A DNA stretch of 64,000 nt from Ruminococcus sp. (GCA_019420505.1 JAHZHC010000023.1:50250-114249); one strand, 5' to 3'. Positions 52,238-61,486 are shown, counted from the stretch's first letter. The notes: generated by a model not told the origin, from the sequence alone. Program-made: numbers and translations.

Positions 52238-52456
52238 CGAGTGGGAATAAATTGAGCGGTCGTAAAAACCCAGTATCTATGCGGGTTTGCGGCATTTCAA
52301 GAAGTCTTTTGATAACAAATTGATAACAGTTGTATATGAGCCATTATTCTTGTAATCCAGTGGTTTTAGGGTTAGAGAATGAAAGAGAATGGTTTTTTGA
52401 TATAACAATCCATATTAAAACTCCCTTAGCTGTAGGTAACACGACTAAGGGAGTTT
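52238..52456. repeat. guaA 3' flank, copy 2 (inverted; right boundary of the island)
   Basis: Begins CGAGTGGGAATAA, the last guaA codons, then repeats the guaA downstream region including TTTGATAACAAATTGATAAC and TTCTTGTAATCCAGTGGTTT, ending in a terminator ACTCCCTTAG (52420-52429)/CTAAGGGAGT (52445-52454). Orientation is opposite to 34541-34770. A perfect 16-base palindrome TAACGGAATTCCGTTA (52204-52219) lies just inside the island. Confidence 0.78.
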
Positions 52457-52477
52457 TTCTGCTTTCTTTATTTCCAC

Positions 52478-52840
52478 TCATTTGGTGAGTTTTTCAACTG
52501 CTTCATCTAATGATGATACAAAAAATACATCTTTACCTTTGTTGCTTTCATAAATAAAATCTTTTAACGGTTTACTGGTGTAATGAGAATAGTCTCCATA
52601 AATTGCAATACGACCGCCATAATTGATGAATTTCTGTAATATTTCACCTGCAAGTCCCGTGCTGAGAATAAAGAAATCTTCTGTAATAAGCTGCTTGGAA
52701 ATTACAATATTTTTTGTTCCTACATCATAATTTGCACTCATAAGCAAATCAAGTGCAGATTGAGAATCTGTAATCGCTGTATTTTCGCTCTCTACTAAAG
52801 CACAAAGTATGCCATTTTTTTCGATTTGTTTAAAATTCAT
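52478..52840 (-). CDS. DUF4180 domain protein
   Basis: 120 residues: ITDSQSALDLLMSANYDVGT, ISKQLITEDFFILSTGLAGEILQKFINYGGRIAI and a C-terminal FFVSSLDEAVEKL, which match the DUF4180 pattern (STAS-like size and alternation). Cytoplasmic, function unknown. It lies just outside the island and is transcribed away from serA. Confidence 0.82.
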   Translation of the reverse strand: MNFKQIEKNGILCALVESENTAITDSQSALDLLMSANYDVGTKNIVISKQLITEDFFILSTGLAGEILQKFINYGGRIAIYGDYSHYTSKPLKDFIYESNKGKDVFFVSSLDEAVEKLTK

Positions 52841-52995
52841 ATGTATTTTATCCTTTCGTTTTGTAAGTATTTTAATCTACTATTAGTATATCGCTGAGGA
52901 ATTATTTCCGACGGCTGTGGTAGTTGTAATACCATTGACTTTATTATCTTTGGTCATCTCGACGTTTTTAAGTTTTTCGAATTGTTCATGCTAAT

Positions 52996-53301
52996 CTATT
53001 TATGTTTTGTGTCGTTGTACATGATCGTTGCCGACAAGCCGTTTATAAATCCTACAATGACGCCGGAAACTATGTAGAAAATTCTTTCCGGTATCTCGGC
53101 GAATATGCATATTAAACCGAAGATTATAACAAATCCCACAACCCCGCCGATTTGTACAGCAAATTTATGGCTTGTAAGTATAGGGATTTTTTGCGCAAGC
53201 TTGGCTGCAATTTCTCCTTTTCGGTCAATAATTCTGTAGATAAAGTATGCAAGACACATGGGCAACCCAATGAAAATCAATGCTTGCAGTATGTTATCCA
53301 T
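52996..53301 (-). CDS. Small membrane protein, unknown
   Basis: 101 residues from ATG 53301 with AGGAGGAA upstream; the open frame starts 57 bases earlier inside the serA terminator. Three hydrophobic segments (ALIFIGLPMCLAYFIY; VQIGGVVGFVIIFGLICIF; RIFYIVSGVIVGFINGL). No family recognised. 52841-52995 holds nothing evident. Confidence 0.6.
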   Translation of the reverse strand: MDNILQALIFIGLPMCLAYFIYRIIDRKGEIAAKLAQKIPILTSHKFAVQIGGVVGFVIIFGLICIFAEIPERIFYIVSGVIVGFINGLSATIMYNDTKHK

Positions 53302-53314
53302 AAAAATTCCTCCT

Positions 53315-53353
53315 AAAAATATAGCTGTCCTGCAAATTTTTATGCAGGACAGC
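53315..53353 (-). terminator. Terminator of serCA
   Basis: GCTGTCCTGCA (53324-53334)/TGCAGGACAGC (53343-53353), then TATATTTTT on the minus strand. It overlaps the leader of the following membrane-protein gene, which may receive read-through. Confidence 0.75.
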
Positions 53354-53376
53354 CTCATTGCTGATATTATTAATTA

Positions 53377-54528
53377 TTAAAGTACACGAACCTTTATAAC
53401 TCCGTCAATAGCTGAAATAGCGTCAGCGTCAACATCGCCGGTAACATCAAGAATTGAATAAGCATATTCCTTCTTGGATTTGCTTACAAAGTTTTCAATG
53501 TTTGCACCCTTGTTGCCTACTGCTCCTGTAATCTGTGTAATAAGAGCAGGAACATTTTTGTGAAGTACGCAAACCAAAGCGTCGCCGGTTTTAGCAAGTT
53601 CAGCGTCAGGGAAGTTTACTGAATTTCTGATAGTTCCTCTTTCAATGTAATCCATAAGCTCATCAGCAGCCATAACTGCACAGTTATCTTCAGATTCGCC
53701 TGTTGAAGCGCCAAGATGAGGAAGAACAATTACGTTTTCTTCTCCAAGTACAATATCGTCAGCAAAGTCAGTTACATATTTTGCAACCTTGCCTGCCTTG
53801 ATTGCAGAAACAACAGCTTCACTGTTAATAAGCTCTCCTCTTGCAAGGTTGATAAGACGAACTCCGTCTTTCATCATAGCGATCTGTTCAGCGTCAATAG
53901 TATTTTTAGTGTCAGCGGTATAGGGCATATGAATTGTGATGTAATCACTGTTCTTGTAAATATCATTAATGTCCTTGACAATATTTACAGCAGGTTCAAG
54001 ATGCAGAGCAGCGTTGATTGAAAGATAAGGGTCATATCCTATAACCTTCATACCAAGTGCAACGGCAGCGTTGGCAATCTTTCCGCCGATAGCGCCCATG
54101 CCGATAATACCAAGAGTTTTTCCTAAAATTTCAGGACCTGCAAATTTTGATTTGCCCCCCTCAACAGTCTTAGGTGCGTCAGGCGTACCCTTCAATGAAG
54201 CAGCCCAAGCCGCAGCCTCTGTAATCTTTCTTGAAGAAAGAAGAAGTGCACAGATTGCAAGCTCCTTAACTGCATTTGAGTTAGCGCCTGGAGTGTTGAA
54301 AACAACAATACCTTCCTCAGCACATCTGTCAACAGGAATATTGTTTACTCCTGCTCCTGCTCTTGCAATAGCAAGCAGATTATCTTTAAATTCCATATCG
54401 TGCATTTTTGCCGAACGCACCATTATAGCTTCCGGTGCTTCGCAAGCGTCTGATACAGCATATACTTCCTTGTCAAATTTGTCTGTACCGCAAGCGGCAA
54501 TTTTATTTAAAGTTTGAATATTTATCAT
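53377..54528 (-). CDS. serA: D-3-phosphoglycerate dehydrogenase
   Basis: 383 residues: NAD site GIIGMGAIGGKIANAA, catalytic Arg in NLARGELINS, Asp/Glu in TDFADD and His in VLPHLGAST, then a C-terminal ACT domain (LHKNVPALITQITGAVGNKGANIE) that usually mediates serine feedback. The short SerA form of many Clostridia, with 29 bases to serC upstream in the same operon. First step of serine synthesis. Confidence 0.94.
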   Translation of the reverse strand: MINIQTLNKIAACGTDKFDKEVYAVSDACEAPEAIMVRSAKMHDMEFKDNLLAIARAGAGVNNIPVDRCAEEGIVVFNTPGANSNAVKELAICALLLSSRKITEAAAWAASLKGTPDAPKTVEGGKSKFAGPEILGKTLGIIGMGAIGGKIANAAVALGMKVIGYDPYLSINAALHLEPAVNIVKDINDIYKNSDYITIHMPYTADTKNTIDAEQIAMMKDGVRLINLARGELINSEAVVSAIKAGKVAKYVTDFADDIVLGEENVIVLPHLGASTGESEDNCAVMAADELMDYIERGTIRNSVNFPDAELAKTGDALVCVLHKNVPALITQITGAVGNKGANIENFVSKSKKEYAYSILDVTGDVDADAISAIDGVIKVRVL

Positions 54529-54557
54529 TGGTAATTACCTCTCTCACTTAATTGTAA

Positions 54558-55640
54558 TTATGCGTTTTCAGCTTCAAATTTCTTCATGAATTCTACAAGC
54601 TTTTCAACACCCTCGATTGGCATAGCATTATAGATTGAAGCTCTCATACCGCCGACAGATCTGTGACCCTTAAGATTTTCAAAGCCTGCTGCCTTTGCTT
54701 CTGCAACAAACTTAGCGTCAAGATCAGCGTCTCCTGTAACGAAAGGTACATTCATAAGAGATCTGTCTTCAGGAGCAACAGTGCCCTTGAAGAGCTTGCT
54801 TTCATCAAGGAAGTCATAAAGAATCTTGGCTTTCTTTTCATTGTGAGCCTTCATTGCTTCAAGACCGCCCATTTTCTTGATCCATTTAAATACCTTGCCG
54901 CAAATGTAGATACCATAGCAAGGAGGTGTGTTGTAAAGTGAGTCAGCGTCAGCCTGAGTTTTCCATTTGAGCATAGTAGGAGTACCTTCAAGCACATCGT
55001 CTGTAATAAGATCCTCACGGATTATAGCGATAACTACACCTGCAGGACCGATGTTTTTCTGAACACCGCCGTAAATTACGCCATACTTGGTAACATCAAC
55101 AGGCTCTGAAAGGAAGCATGATGAAACGTCAGCAACCAGCGTTTTGCCCTTAGTATCAGGCAAAGTTTTAAATTTTGTACCGTAAATTGTGTTGTTTTCA
55201 CAAATGTAAACATAATCAGCGTCCTCAGGAATATCCAGATCAGAACAATCAGGAATATATGAGAAAGTCTTGTCAGCTGAAGAAGCAACAGCAACAGCCT
55301 CGCCGTATTTCTGAGCTTCCTGATAAGCCTTTTTAGCCCACTGACCAGTTACTATGTAAGCAGCCTTCTTGTTTTTCATAAGGTTCATCGGAACAGCTGC
55401 AAACTGCTGAGAAGCGCCGCCCTGTAAAAACAGAACCTTGTAGTTGTCAGGAATGTTCATGAGATCACGGATGTCCTGTTCAGCTTCCTTGATAATGCTG
55501 TCAAAGGCCTTTGAACGGTGGGACATTTCCATAACGGACATACCTGCACCCTTATAATCAAGCATTTCGTCAGCAGCTTCTTTTAAAACTTCCTCCGGAA
55601 GAACTGCGGGACCTGCACTAAAGTTATATACTCTACCCAT
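54558..55640 (-). CDS. serC: Phosphoserine aminotransferase
   Basis: 360 residues starting VYNFSAGPAVLPEEVL, with LQGGASQQFAAVPMNL, the PLP lysine in YGGVQKNIGPAGV and NTPPCYGIYI, ending RASIYNAMPIEGVEKLVEFM. PLP enzyme converting phosphohydroxypyruvate to phosphoserine with glutamate. Full length. No serB phosphatase nearby. Confidence 0.97.
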   Translation of the reverse strand: MGRVYNFSAGPAVLPEEVLKEAADEMLDYKGAGMSVMEMSHRSKAFDSIIKEAEQDIRDLMNIPDNYKVLFLQGGASQQFAAVPMNLMKNKKAAYIVTGQWAKKAYQEAQKYGEAVAVASSADKTFSYIPDCSDLDIPEDADYVYICENNTIYGTKFKTLPDTKGKTLVADVSSCFLSEPVDVTKYGVIYGGVQKNIGPAGVVIAIIREDLITDDVLEGTPTMLKWKTQADADSLYNTPPCYGIYICGKVFKWIKKMGGLEAMKAHNEKKAKILYDFLDESKLFKGTVAPEDRSLMNVPFVTGDADLDAKFVAEAKAAGFENLKGHRSVGGMRASIYNAMPIEGVEKLVEFMKKFEAENA

Positions 55641-55806
55641 TTTATAAAACCTCCAAAAAATTATTTAGATTAACATAAATATTATATAACTTTTTCACAA
55701 TAAAGTCAACAATATTCACAAAAAAACATGGCAATATATATTATTTTACAATGTACGAAAATGAAAAAAGACCCGAACTTAAGAAATTCAGGTCAGTTCA
55801 TACTGA

Positions 55807-57201
55807 TTATTTATTTGTTATCTTATCATTTTCCATAATTTCCTGTCTGTGCGTTTCAAGAACCTCTGAATTCTCAACGCCTTCAGTAGCTTCGGGAACA
55901 AAACATGTCTTAATGGTCATGAGGATTATCTTCAGATCAAGCCATAAGGATTGGTGTTCAATGTACATCAAATCAAGCTTAAGCTTGTCATAAGGTGTTG
56001 TATTGTATTTTCCCATAACCTGAGCATATCCTGTCAATCCCGCCTTGACCTTCAGTCTGTATTTGAATTCAGGCATTGTTTCACAGTAACGCTGAGTAAG
56101 TTCAGGCCTTTCAGGACGAGGACCTACAAATGACATATCTCCCTTGAGAATATTAATAAGCTGAGGAAGCTCATCAAATCTTATCTTTCTGATAAGCTTG
56201 CCGATTGGTGTAATTCTGTCATCCTTCTGGCTTGCAAGTCTTGCAACGCCATCTTTTTCAGCGTTTACGATCATGCTGCGGAATTTGTGTACCTTAAACC
56301 TTTTGCCGTCAGTAGTCAATCTCTCCTGAGAATAGAATACAGGACCTCTGTCATAGCACTTGATAGCAATAGCCGTTATAAGTAAAAACGGAGATGTAAT
56401 TGCAAGCGCAATGAATGAAAACAGTATATCAACAAATCTTTTCATAACTGCCTGTTCAAAAGAAAGTCCGTCGTTTCGGCTTAAGAGCAAAGGCGTGTCA
56501 AAAAGATGGAAGTCCTCAGCACCTCTAATAATAATATCTGAAAGCTTTGGATTTATGTAAGTTCTGATCGACTTTTCAAGTGCAAATTTTATAAGCTTGT
56601 TTCTCAGTCCGTTAGGAACATCTGAAATAATAACCGCTTCATATTTTGAAATCTGTTCTTTGATATAGTCAATATCTTCGTTACAGCTAATAGAAGCGCA
56701 TATCCTGTATTTGTCAGGTCTGTTACTCATTTTTTTAACAAGCTCACGAGCGTTCACATTGCCGTAAACAATGATCATTCTCCTCGGCGGATAAATTTTC
56801 TTGAAAATACGGCTGAATATTATGCTCCATATTGCCGCAAAAATTACTTCTCCTGCGGTAAAAGCCGCCATAGGCAAAACGCTTAGACGACCTCTGCCGA
56901 TAAGGCTTATTTGTACATAAGCAATAACATTTGTTGCAAGAATACTCAGAACCTGAGAGCCAAGAAGTCCGCTCCACCTGAAATATCCGATGCGGAATCC
57001 GCTGAAGCTTTTTGTAAAAGCAATATATACTATGGCATAAATCATAACCATCAGGATATTACCGTTGTGCCAGAATGGGTCAAGCATATCATTGTTGTAA
57101 TAATTATTCCAAACAAAGCTGTAAGCTTCGGAAAATACGAAAACGATAATCAATGCAGCGATAAACATCAAAATGCGTTTAAATCTTTCTCTATTATTCA
57201 T
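55807..57201 (-). CDS. Polyprenyl sugar-phosphate transferase (WbaP/EpsE-like initiator)
   Basis: About 464 residues: four to five N-terminal helices, a CoA-binding-like domain (IVYGNVNARELVKKM), one more helix, and the C-terminal bacterial sugar transferase domain (YSQERLTTDGKRFKVHKFRSM, IRFDELPQLINILKGDMSFVGPRPERPE, AGLTGYAQVMGKYNT). It transfers a sugar-1-phosphate to undecaprenyl phosphate to start exopolysaccharide or capsule synthesis. Start at ATG 57207 or 57201; the strong SD is 25-30 bases upstream. Confidence 0.92.
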   Translation of the reverse strand: MNNRERFKRILMFIAALIIVFVFSEAYSFVWNNYYNNDMLDPFWHNGNILMVMIYAIVYIAFTKSFSGFRIGYFRWSGLLGSQVLSILATNVIAYVQISLIGRGRLSVLPMAAFTAGEVIFAAIWSIIFSRIFKKIYPPRRMIIVYGNVNARELVKKMSNRPDKYRICASISCNEDIDYIKEQISKYEAVIISDVPNGLRNKLIKFALEKSIRTYINPKLSDIIIRGAEDFHLFDTPLLLSRNDGLSFEQAVMKRFVDILFSFIALAITSPFLLITAIAIKCYDRGPVFYSQERLTTDGKRFKVHKFRSMIVNAEKDGVARLASQKDDRITPIGKLIRKIRFDELPQLINILKGDMSFVGPRPERPELTQRYCETMPEFKYRLKVKAGLTGYAQVMGKYNTTPYDKLKLDLMYIEHQSLWLDLKIILMTIKTCFVPEATEGVENSEVLETHRQEIMENDKITNK

Positions 57202-57419
57202 AATCATGATAATGCTTATTAAAAAGCATATCCTCCTTTCGCTGTTTTAGACGTTTTCTCATAAAAAAATCGGTTTTTGCGGATAAATGCAAAATTTTTC
57301 AAAAAATGATTTTTTGATTTAAATGCATATAATACCGTCAGCCCCCCATGTCGTCCTATTATATACCGGCATAGCCTCTGTGATGATTAAAGTATATCAT
57401 GCTTTTGTCGATTAATCAA
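57194..57419 (-). promoter_or_regulatory. Promoter and structured 5' leader of the sugar-phosphate transferase
   Basis: Minus strand TTGATT (57419-57414), 17 bases, TATACT (57396-57391). The leader holds a stem ATATAATA/TATTATAT (57364-57357 with 57334-57327) around a loop with six G in a row (57346-57341) in otherwise AT-rich DNA. AAAGGAGG (57232 upward) precedes an 11-codon frame MLFNKHYHDYE (57229-57194) that ends across the gene start, and an ATGCTT/AAGCAT hairpin. The rest of the 499-base gap up to 57728 is very AT-rich with nothing recognised. Confidence 0.45.
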
Positions 57420-57728
57420 GTATAAACGTATAATTTCATTTATTTTAACCCTTTTTATCACATGTTCAAAACATAAAGCATAATTTTGAAGAATTTATTA
57501 CAGCAAATAATAAATAAAGTGATAATTTCTTTTTTGTTGACTAATTTGTTCTATCAATTTCATTTTTTATTTTCATAAACGGTGTAATAATGCTTGAATG
57601 CTGAAAAACTTATATCAAAAAATTATTAAAATTTTAACAAAATTAATAAAAAAACTTTTTGCTTTGTTAAATATAATCTATACTCAATGTTTTTGTTAAG
57701 TTGCTGAGATGTGAATTTTTGGGGAAAT

Positions 57729-58097
57729 TCATATCTGCTTGTTTTTGTTAATTAAAGCTTTTTTCTTTGGCTTTTCTGTCAGATTAAAGCTTTCAAGGGT
57801 CATGTTTTCTATTTCTTCATCGGGAACGTCCGAATCAAGATACACCGTGTTCCAGTGGGTCTTGTTCATATGATATGCAGGAACTACTCCTTTGTAAATT
57901 CCACGAAGAAAGTCAGCCTGCATAGGGTCGCATTTCAGATTTACAATATCCTTTCCGTCAAGCTCCATAATAAGAGCAAACCATTTTCTGTTTATCGTAT
58001 GTCTTGCCGCATATGAGTTGAAATCTTCATTAAAAGGACGGTCTACCGAAGCGCCTGCAATATTTCTGCAAAATTCCAGATATTTTTCTTTTGTCAT
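57729..58097 (-). CDS. MmcQ/YjbR family DNA-binding-like protein
   Basis: 122 residues: NAGASVDRPFNEDFNSYA-type start, RKWFALIMELDGKDIVNLKCDP, and AYHMNKTHWNTVYLDSDVPDEEI, the conserved core of the family (double-wing fold). Role in cells is not known. Lysine-rich tail. Alone on the minus strand between AT-rich gaps. Confidence 0.88.
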   Translation of the reverse strand: MTKEKYLEFCRNIAGASVDRPFNEDFNSYAARHTINRKWFALIMELDGKDIVNLKCDPMQADFLRGIYKGVVPAYHMNKTHWNTVYLDSDVPDEEIENMTLESFNLTEKPKKKALINKNKQI

Positions 58098-58222
58098 TTA
58101 AATCATCCTCATTTTAACTTTTTTTGTATATCTGCATATTATAATTCAGAAAGTTATTTAATATACTTTTGCTTTTTAAAAGCGGTAATATTTCATGAAA
58201 TCATGAGAGCAGGTGTTTTAAT

Positions 58223-58678
58223 ATGAAATTAAATCAGCGTATTTTATTGGGAGTTCCCCAGGCGTCAGCACAAATAAGAGGATCTTCGGAATATCCTCAG
58301 ATTAAAGGACTTATATCATTATATGCCGCAGGCGGCGGAACTGTTGCAGTAATAGAAATAAACGGACTTCCGAGAGGTGATAATTTTTTTGCGGTTCACA
58401 TACATAACGGTAATTCCTGTTCAGGCAATGAGCAGGATCCCTTTGCCAATGCAGGAAGTCATCTTAATTTGACTGAAAGTGAACACCCGTTTCATACAGG
58501 GGATCTGCCGGTGATATTAAGCAACGGGGGATATGCTTGGAGTGCGGTGTTTACTGATCGTTTTCGCCCGTGTCAGGTAAAAGGCTGTGCCGTCGTCGTA
58601 CATTTAGAACCTGATGATTACAGAACTCAGCCGTCCGGCAGTTCAGGAGAAAAAATTGCATGCGGAATAATCAGATAA
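58223..58678 (+). CDS. Cu/Zn superoxide-dismutase-family protein without signal peptide
   Basis: 151 residues, AGCAGGTG upstream. FAVHIHNGNSCSG (two His ligands and the disulphide Cys), FANAGSHLN, HPFHTGDLP, VVVHLEPDDYRTQPSGSSGEKIACGII (last His, Asp and second Cys). The copper and zinc ligand pattern appears mostly complete. Bacterial Cu/Zn SODs are usually exported, yet no signal peptide is visible; clostridial relatives share this. Enzyme activity is therefore not assured. Confidence 0.85.
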   Translation: MKLNQRILLGVPQASAQIRGSSEYPQIKGLISLYAAGGGTVAVIEINGLPRGDNFFAVHIHNGNSCSGNEQDPFANAGSHLNLTESEHPFHTGDLPVILSNGGYAWSAVFTDRFRPCQVKGCAVVVHLEPDDYRTQPSGSSGEKIACGIIR

Positions 58679-58867
58679 ATTTTGCACTAAAATAATTGTA
58701 GCATATATCTGAAAAATATGCAATAAATCGACTATCGCTTCATTAATAATTTTTGTTGATTTTATGTATCTACAATGTAAAAAAAGTGCATTGATTTTAA
58801 AAATAAATGTAAAAATTTTATTTTGCAATAAATTGTGAGGCAAGTATTTTTGTTGTTATATTAACCA

Positions 58868-58908
58868 AAAAACTGTATCCCTGTTTGTGCAGGAATACAG
58901 TTTTTGTT
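58868..58908 (+). terminator. Terminator of the SOD-like gene
   Basis: AAACTGTATCCCTG/CAGGAATACAGTTTTT hairpin with one mismatch (58869-58906), T-rich tail. 58679-58867 is AT-rich with no gene. Confidence 0.7.
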
Positions 58909-58918
58909 TTAACTTAGA

Positions 58919-59321
58919 CATATTTCATTCAAAGTTGCACGTTTGCGTGCAAAAAATGCCGAAATAAGCCTATTAGTAGAGGGGGGTGCTCGGCCGCACG
59001 GGCCAACTCACGTTATCGGTTTGTGATATCTTATAGCTTTGACCCCACTGTGGTGAGTTTGCAAAAAAAGAAACTATAGTCACTTCAAGCATAAACTGAT
59101 ACAAGAAAAATTGCATTGCAAATGTAAAATTCAACTGACAGGATTTACGGTAAAAAGGACAGACATTTTTGGAGCAACTCAGCATTCCAATTCTTTAAAA
59201 ACTCACTATAGCGGGGTCAGAATTATTCTCTTTATCAAATTTATATCGTGACAAGCGCCGTCTGCGCCAAGACCCCTAACAAATATAATTAGCCGTAAAT
59301 GTGCAGATTTGAATTTTACAA
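58919..59321. repeat. Mosaic intergenic repeat, copy 2
   Basis: Same outer borders as 27622-28022 (CATATTTCATTCAAAGTTGC to TTGAATTTTACA) but a different interior. It has only a B-type module forward (stem AACTCAC 59005-59011/GTGAGTT 59053-59059). An A/B hybrid module is inverted inside the right arm (59200-59254), bounded by AAGCGCCGTCTGCGCCAAGA, the reverse complement of the left edge of module A in copy 1. Terminal inverted arms are 59124-59151 and 59293-59320. Lies between convergent genes. Confidence 0.8.
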
Positions 59322-59374
59322 AAAGCAACTTCAAAATCAGCTGATAAAGAAACGGACAAAGCTTTGTCTTCAGT

Positions 59375-61486
59375 TTATTTTTCGTCAGGCAGGGCAAAAT
59401 CAATTTTGCCTGAATTAACAGTTGCGTCAAGAACCTTGACCTGTATAGTATCTCCAACCTTATAAATGCGGCCTGTGTTAAGATTTTTCAGGCTCATTGA
59501 ACCGTCATAATAGTATTCTCCGTCCTCAAGATTATCTATATGAAGCAATCCTTCGCAGGTGTTCGGCAAAAGTATGAACATACCGAAATCGGTTACAGAA
59601 GAGATAATGCCCGTAAAAAGCTCGCCTATATGAGTTTTCATATACTCAGCTTTATAACAGTCCTCACAGCTTCTTTCAACCGTCATTGCCTTGATTTCGG
59701 TATTTGTGGACTGATCGGCGGAGGCATATACAAATTTGTGATATTTTGAATTGCATTTTTCCGCAGAATTTCCTGATAAAAAGTCTGACATGATTCTATG
59801 AATCGTCAGGTCGGGATAACGTCTGATAGGTGATGTGAAATGAGCATAATCATCAAGTACAAGGCCGAAATGTCCGACAGGTTCAGTAGAATACCTTGCT
59901 TTTGACATTGATCTCAGAACAAGATTATTTACTATGGCAAAAGCTGATTCTCCCTTGGTTTTTTCAAGAATATCAGCTAAGTCCTTCGGTTTGACCGCTC
60001 CGTTGGGATTAAACGGTATATTCAGCTTGATTAATCCGTCTTTTAATCCTTCAAGTTTTTCATCTGAGGGATTTTCATGAATACGGTAAACAAAAGGCAG
60101 GTTATTTTCAACGCCGAATCTTGCTGCACATTCGTTTGCGGCAAGCATAAAATCTTCAATTATTTCTTCACTTCTGCCTCTGGTACGAGGAATTACATCT
60201 ATGCAAATATCTTTTTCGTCTATAATAAGCTTACTTTCCACACTTTCAATTTGGGGAGCGCCACGAAGCTTTTTATTTCCGGACAAAATGTCTGCAAGCT
60301 CGGTCATAACAGGGAATATTTCAATTACTTCAGCGTATTTTTTGCAAAGATTTTTGGAATTATAGCCTTCTAAAAGCTCGTTTATCTCTGAATATACTCC
60401 CTTAACTCTTGATCGTATAACTGTTTTTGCAAACTTATAGTTTTGGATTTTTCCATTATCATCAAGGTTTATCAGTACGGAAAATGCCAGTCTGTCCTTC
60501 TGAGGATTTAAAGAACATATACCATTTGAAAGCTCTTTGGGAAGCATCGGGATAACACGGTTTGCATAATAAACGCTTGTACCTCTTTTATATGCTTCAT
60601 TATCAAGATAAGATTTAGGCTTTACATAGTGAGAAACATCGGCGATATGGACTCCGAGTTCAAAGCCTAAATCCGTTTTTTCTACAGAGATGGCATCATC
60701 GATATCCTTTGTATCTGCGCCGTCAATGGTGAAAATAATTTTATCCCTTAAATCAAGACGGTTTGGGATCTCACTTTTTATAAGCTGATAATCTGACACC
60801 TGTTTTGCTTCATATAATACTTCGGGAGGGAAATTCGGGGTAAGATCGTTGACTTCAAGAACTGAAAGCGCACATGCTGCGGCATTAAGGGAACTTCCGA
60901 AATTTGAAAGTATTTTGCAGGAATGCTGAGAATGTTTTTCGCCTCTGTTTATAATCTCAGCCATGACCTTATCGCCTTCATTCAATTTAATATCCAATGG
61001 ATTTTTAAAATTCATGGCATATTTTGAAAGCGAGTCGGGTATTATTTTCATAGTGCCGAATTCGCTGACAATTTCTCCGGTAAAACGGCTGAAATTTTCT
61101 TTGGTTATAGTTATAACCTCGCCTTCCGTGCAATCTCCGTTACCTTTGAATGTTCTTACGAGGACCGTATCTCCCGGCATTGCGCCTTTAAGATATTTTC
61201 CTGCTACAAATATTTCCTCATCGGTGCTGCAGTTCCTGACAAATCCGTAGGTTTTATTAATTTTGGAAACTGTGCATTCGGCAAGCTTCTTTTTATTAAT
61301 GAGGGTAAATCCCAGTTTATTTTCTGATATTTCGCCTTTGGATTTCATTTTATCAACTGTTCTGACAAACTTGTCAAAATCAAATTTTTTATTACGGCAG
61401 CATTTAAGTAATTCCTTGAATTTTACAGGCTTTTTACCTGATTTTTTTAATTTATTATATATTGACTTACGATAATCGTATTTCAT
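59375..61486 (-). CDS. rnr: Ribonuclease R (RNase II family)
   Basis: 703 residues: N-terminal helix-turn-helix/cold-shock region (TYGFVRNCSTDEEIFV), RNB catalytic domain with the Asp cluster in FTIDGADTKDIDDAIS, GVHIADVSHYVKP, GTSVYYANRVIPMLP and HFTSPIRRYPDL, then a C-terminal S1 domain (GIISSVTDFGMFILLPNTCEGLLHI). A 3'-5' exoribonuclease for structured RNA, rRNA quality control and tmRNA turnover. secG nearby reflects the common Firmicutes order secG-rnr, here with an acetyltransferase gene inserted. Confidence 0.96.
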   Translation of the reverse strand: MKYDYRKSIYNKLKKSGKKPVKFKELLKCCRNKKFDFDKFVRTVDKMKSKGEISENKLGFTLINKKKLAECTVSKINKTYGFVRNCSTDEEIFVAGKYLKGAMPGDTVLVRTFKGNGDCTEGEVITITKENFSRFTGEIVSEFGTMKIIPDSLSKYAMNFKNPLDIKLNEGDKVMAEIINRGEKHSQHSCKILSNFGSSLNAAACALSVLEVNDLTPNFPPEVLYEAKQVSDYQLIKSEIPNRLDLRDKIIFTIDGADTKDIDDAISVEKTDLGFELGVHIADVSHYVKPKSYLDNEAYKRGTSVYYANRVIPMLPKELSNGICSLNPQKDRLAFSVLINLDDNGKIQNYKFAKTVIRSRVKGVYSEINELLEGYNSKNLCKKYAEVIEIFPVMTELADILSGNKKLRGAPQIESVESKLIIDEKDICIDVIPRTRGRSEEIIEDFMLAANECAARFGVENNLPFVYRIHENPSDEKLEGLKDGLIKLNIPFNPNGAVKPKDLADILEKTKGESAFAIVNNLVLRSMSKARYSTEPVGHFGLVLDDYAHFTSPIRRYPDLTIHRIMSDFLSGNSAEKCNSKYHKFVYASADQSTNTEIKAMTVERSCEDCYKAEYMKTHIGELFTGIISSVTDFGMFILLPNTCEGLLHIDNLEDGEYYYDGSMSLKNLNTGRIYKVGDTIQVKVLDATVNSGKIDFALPDEK

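Noticed and set aside
53716..54517. Plus-strand ORFs of 101 and 148 codons over serA
   Set aside because: Antisense to serA, which carries all catalytic and ACT motifs.
57194..57229. Leader ORF MLFNKHYHDYE as a His/Tyr biosynthetic attenuator
   Set aside because: Too few His/Tyr codons in a row, no terminator/antiterminator behind it, and the following gene is not in amino-acid metabolism.
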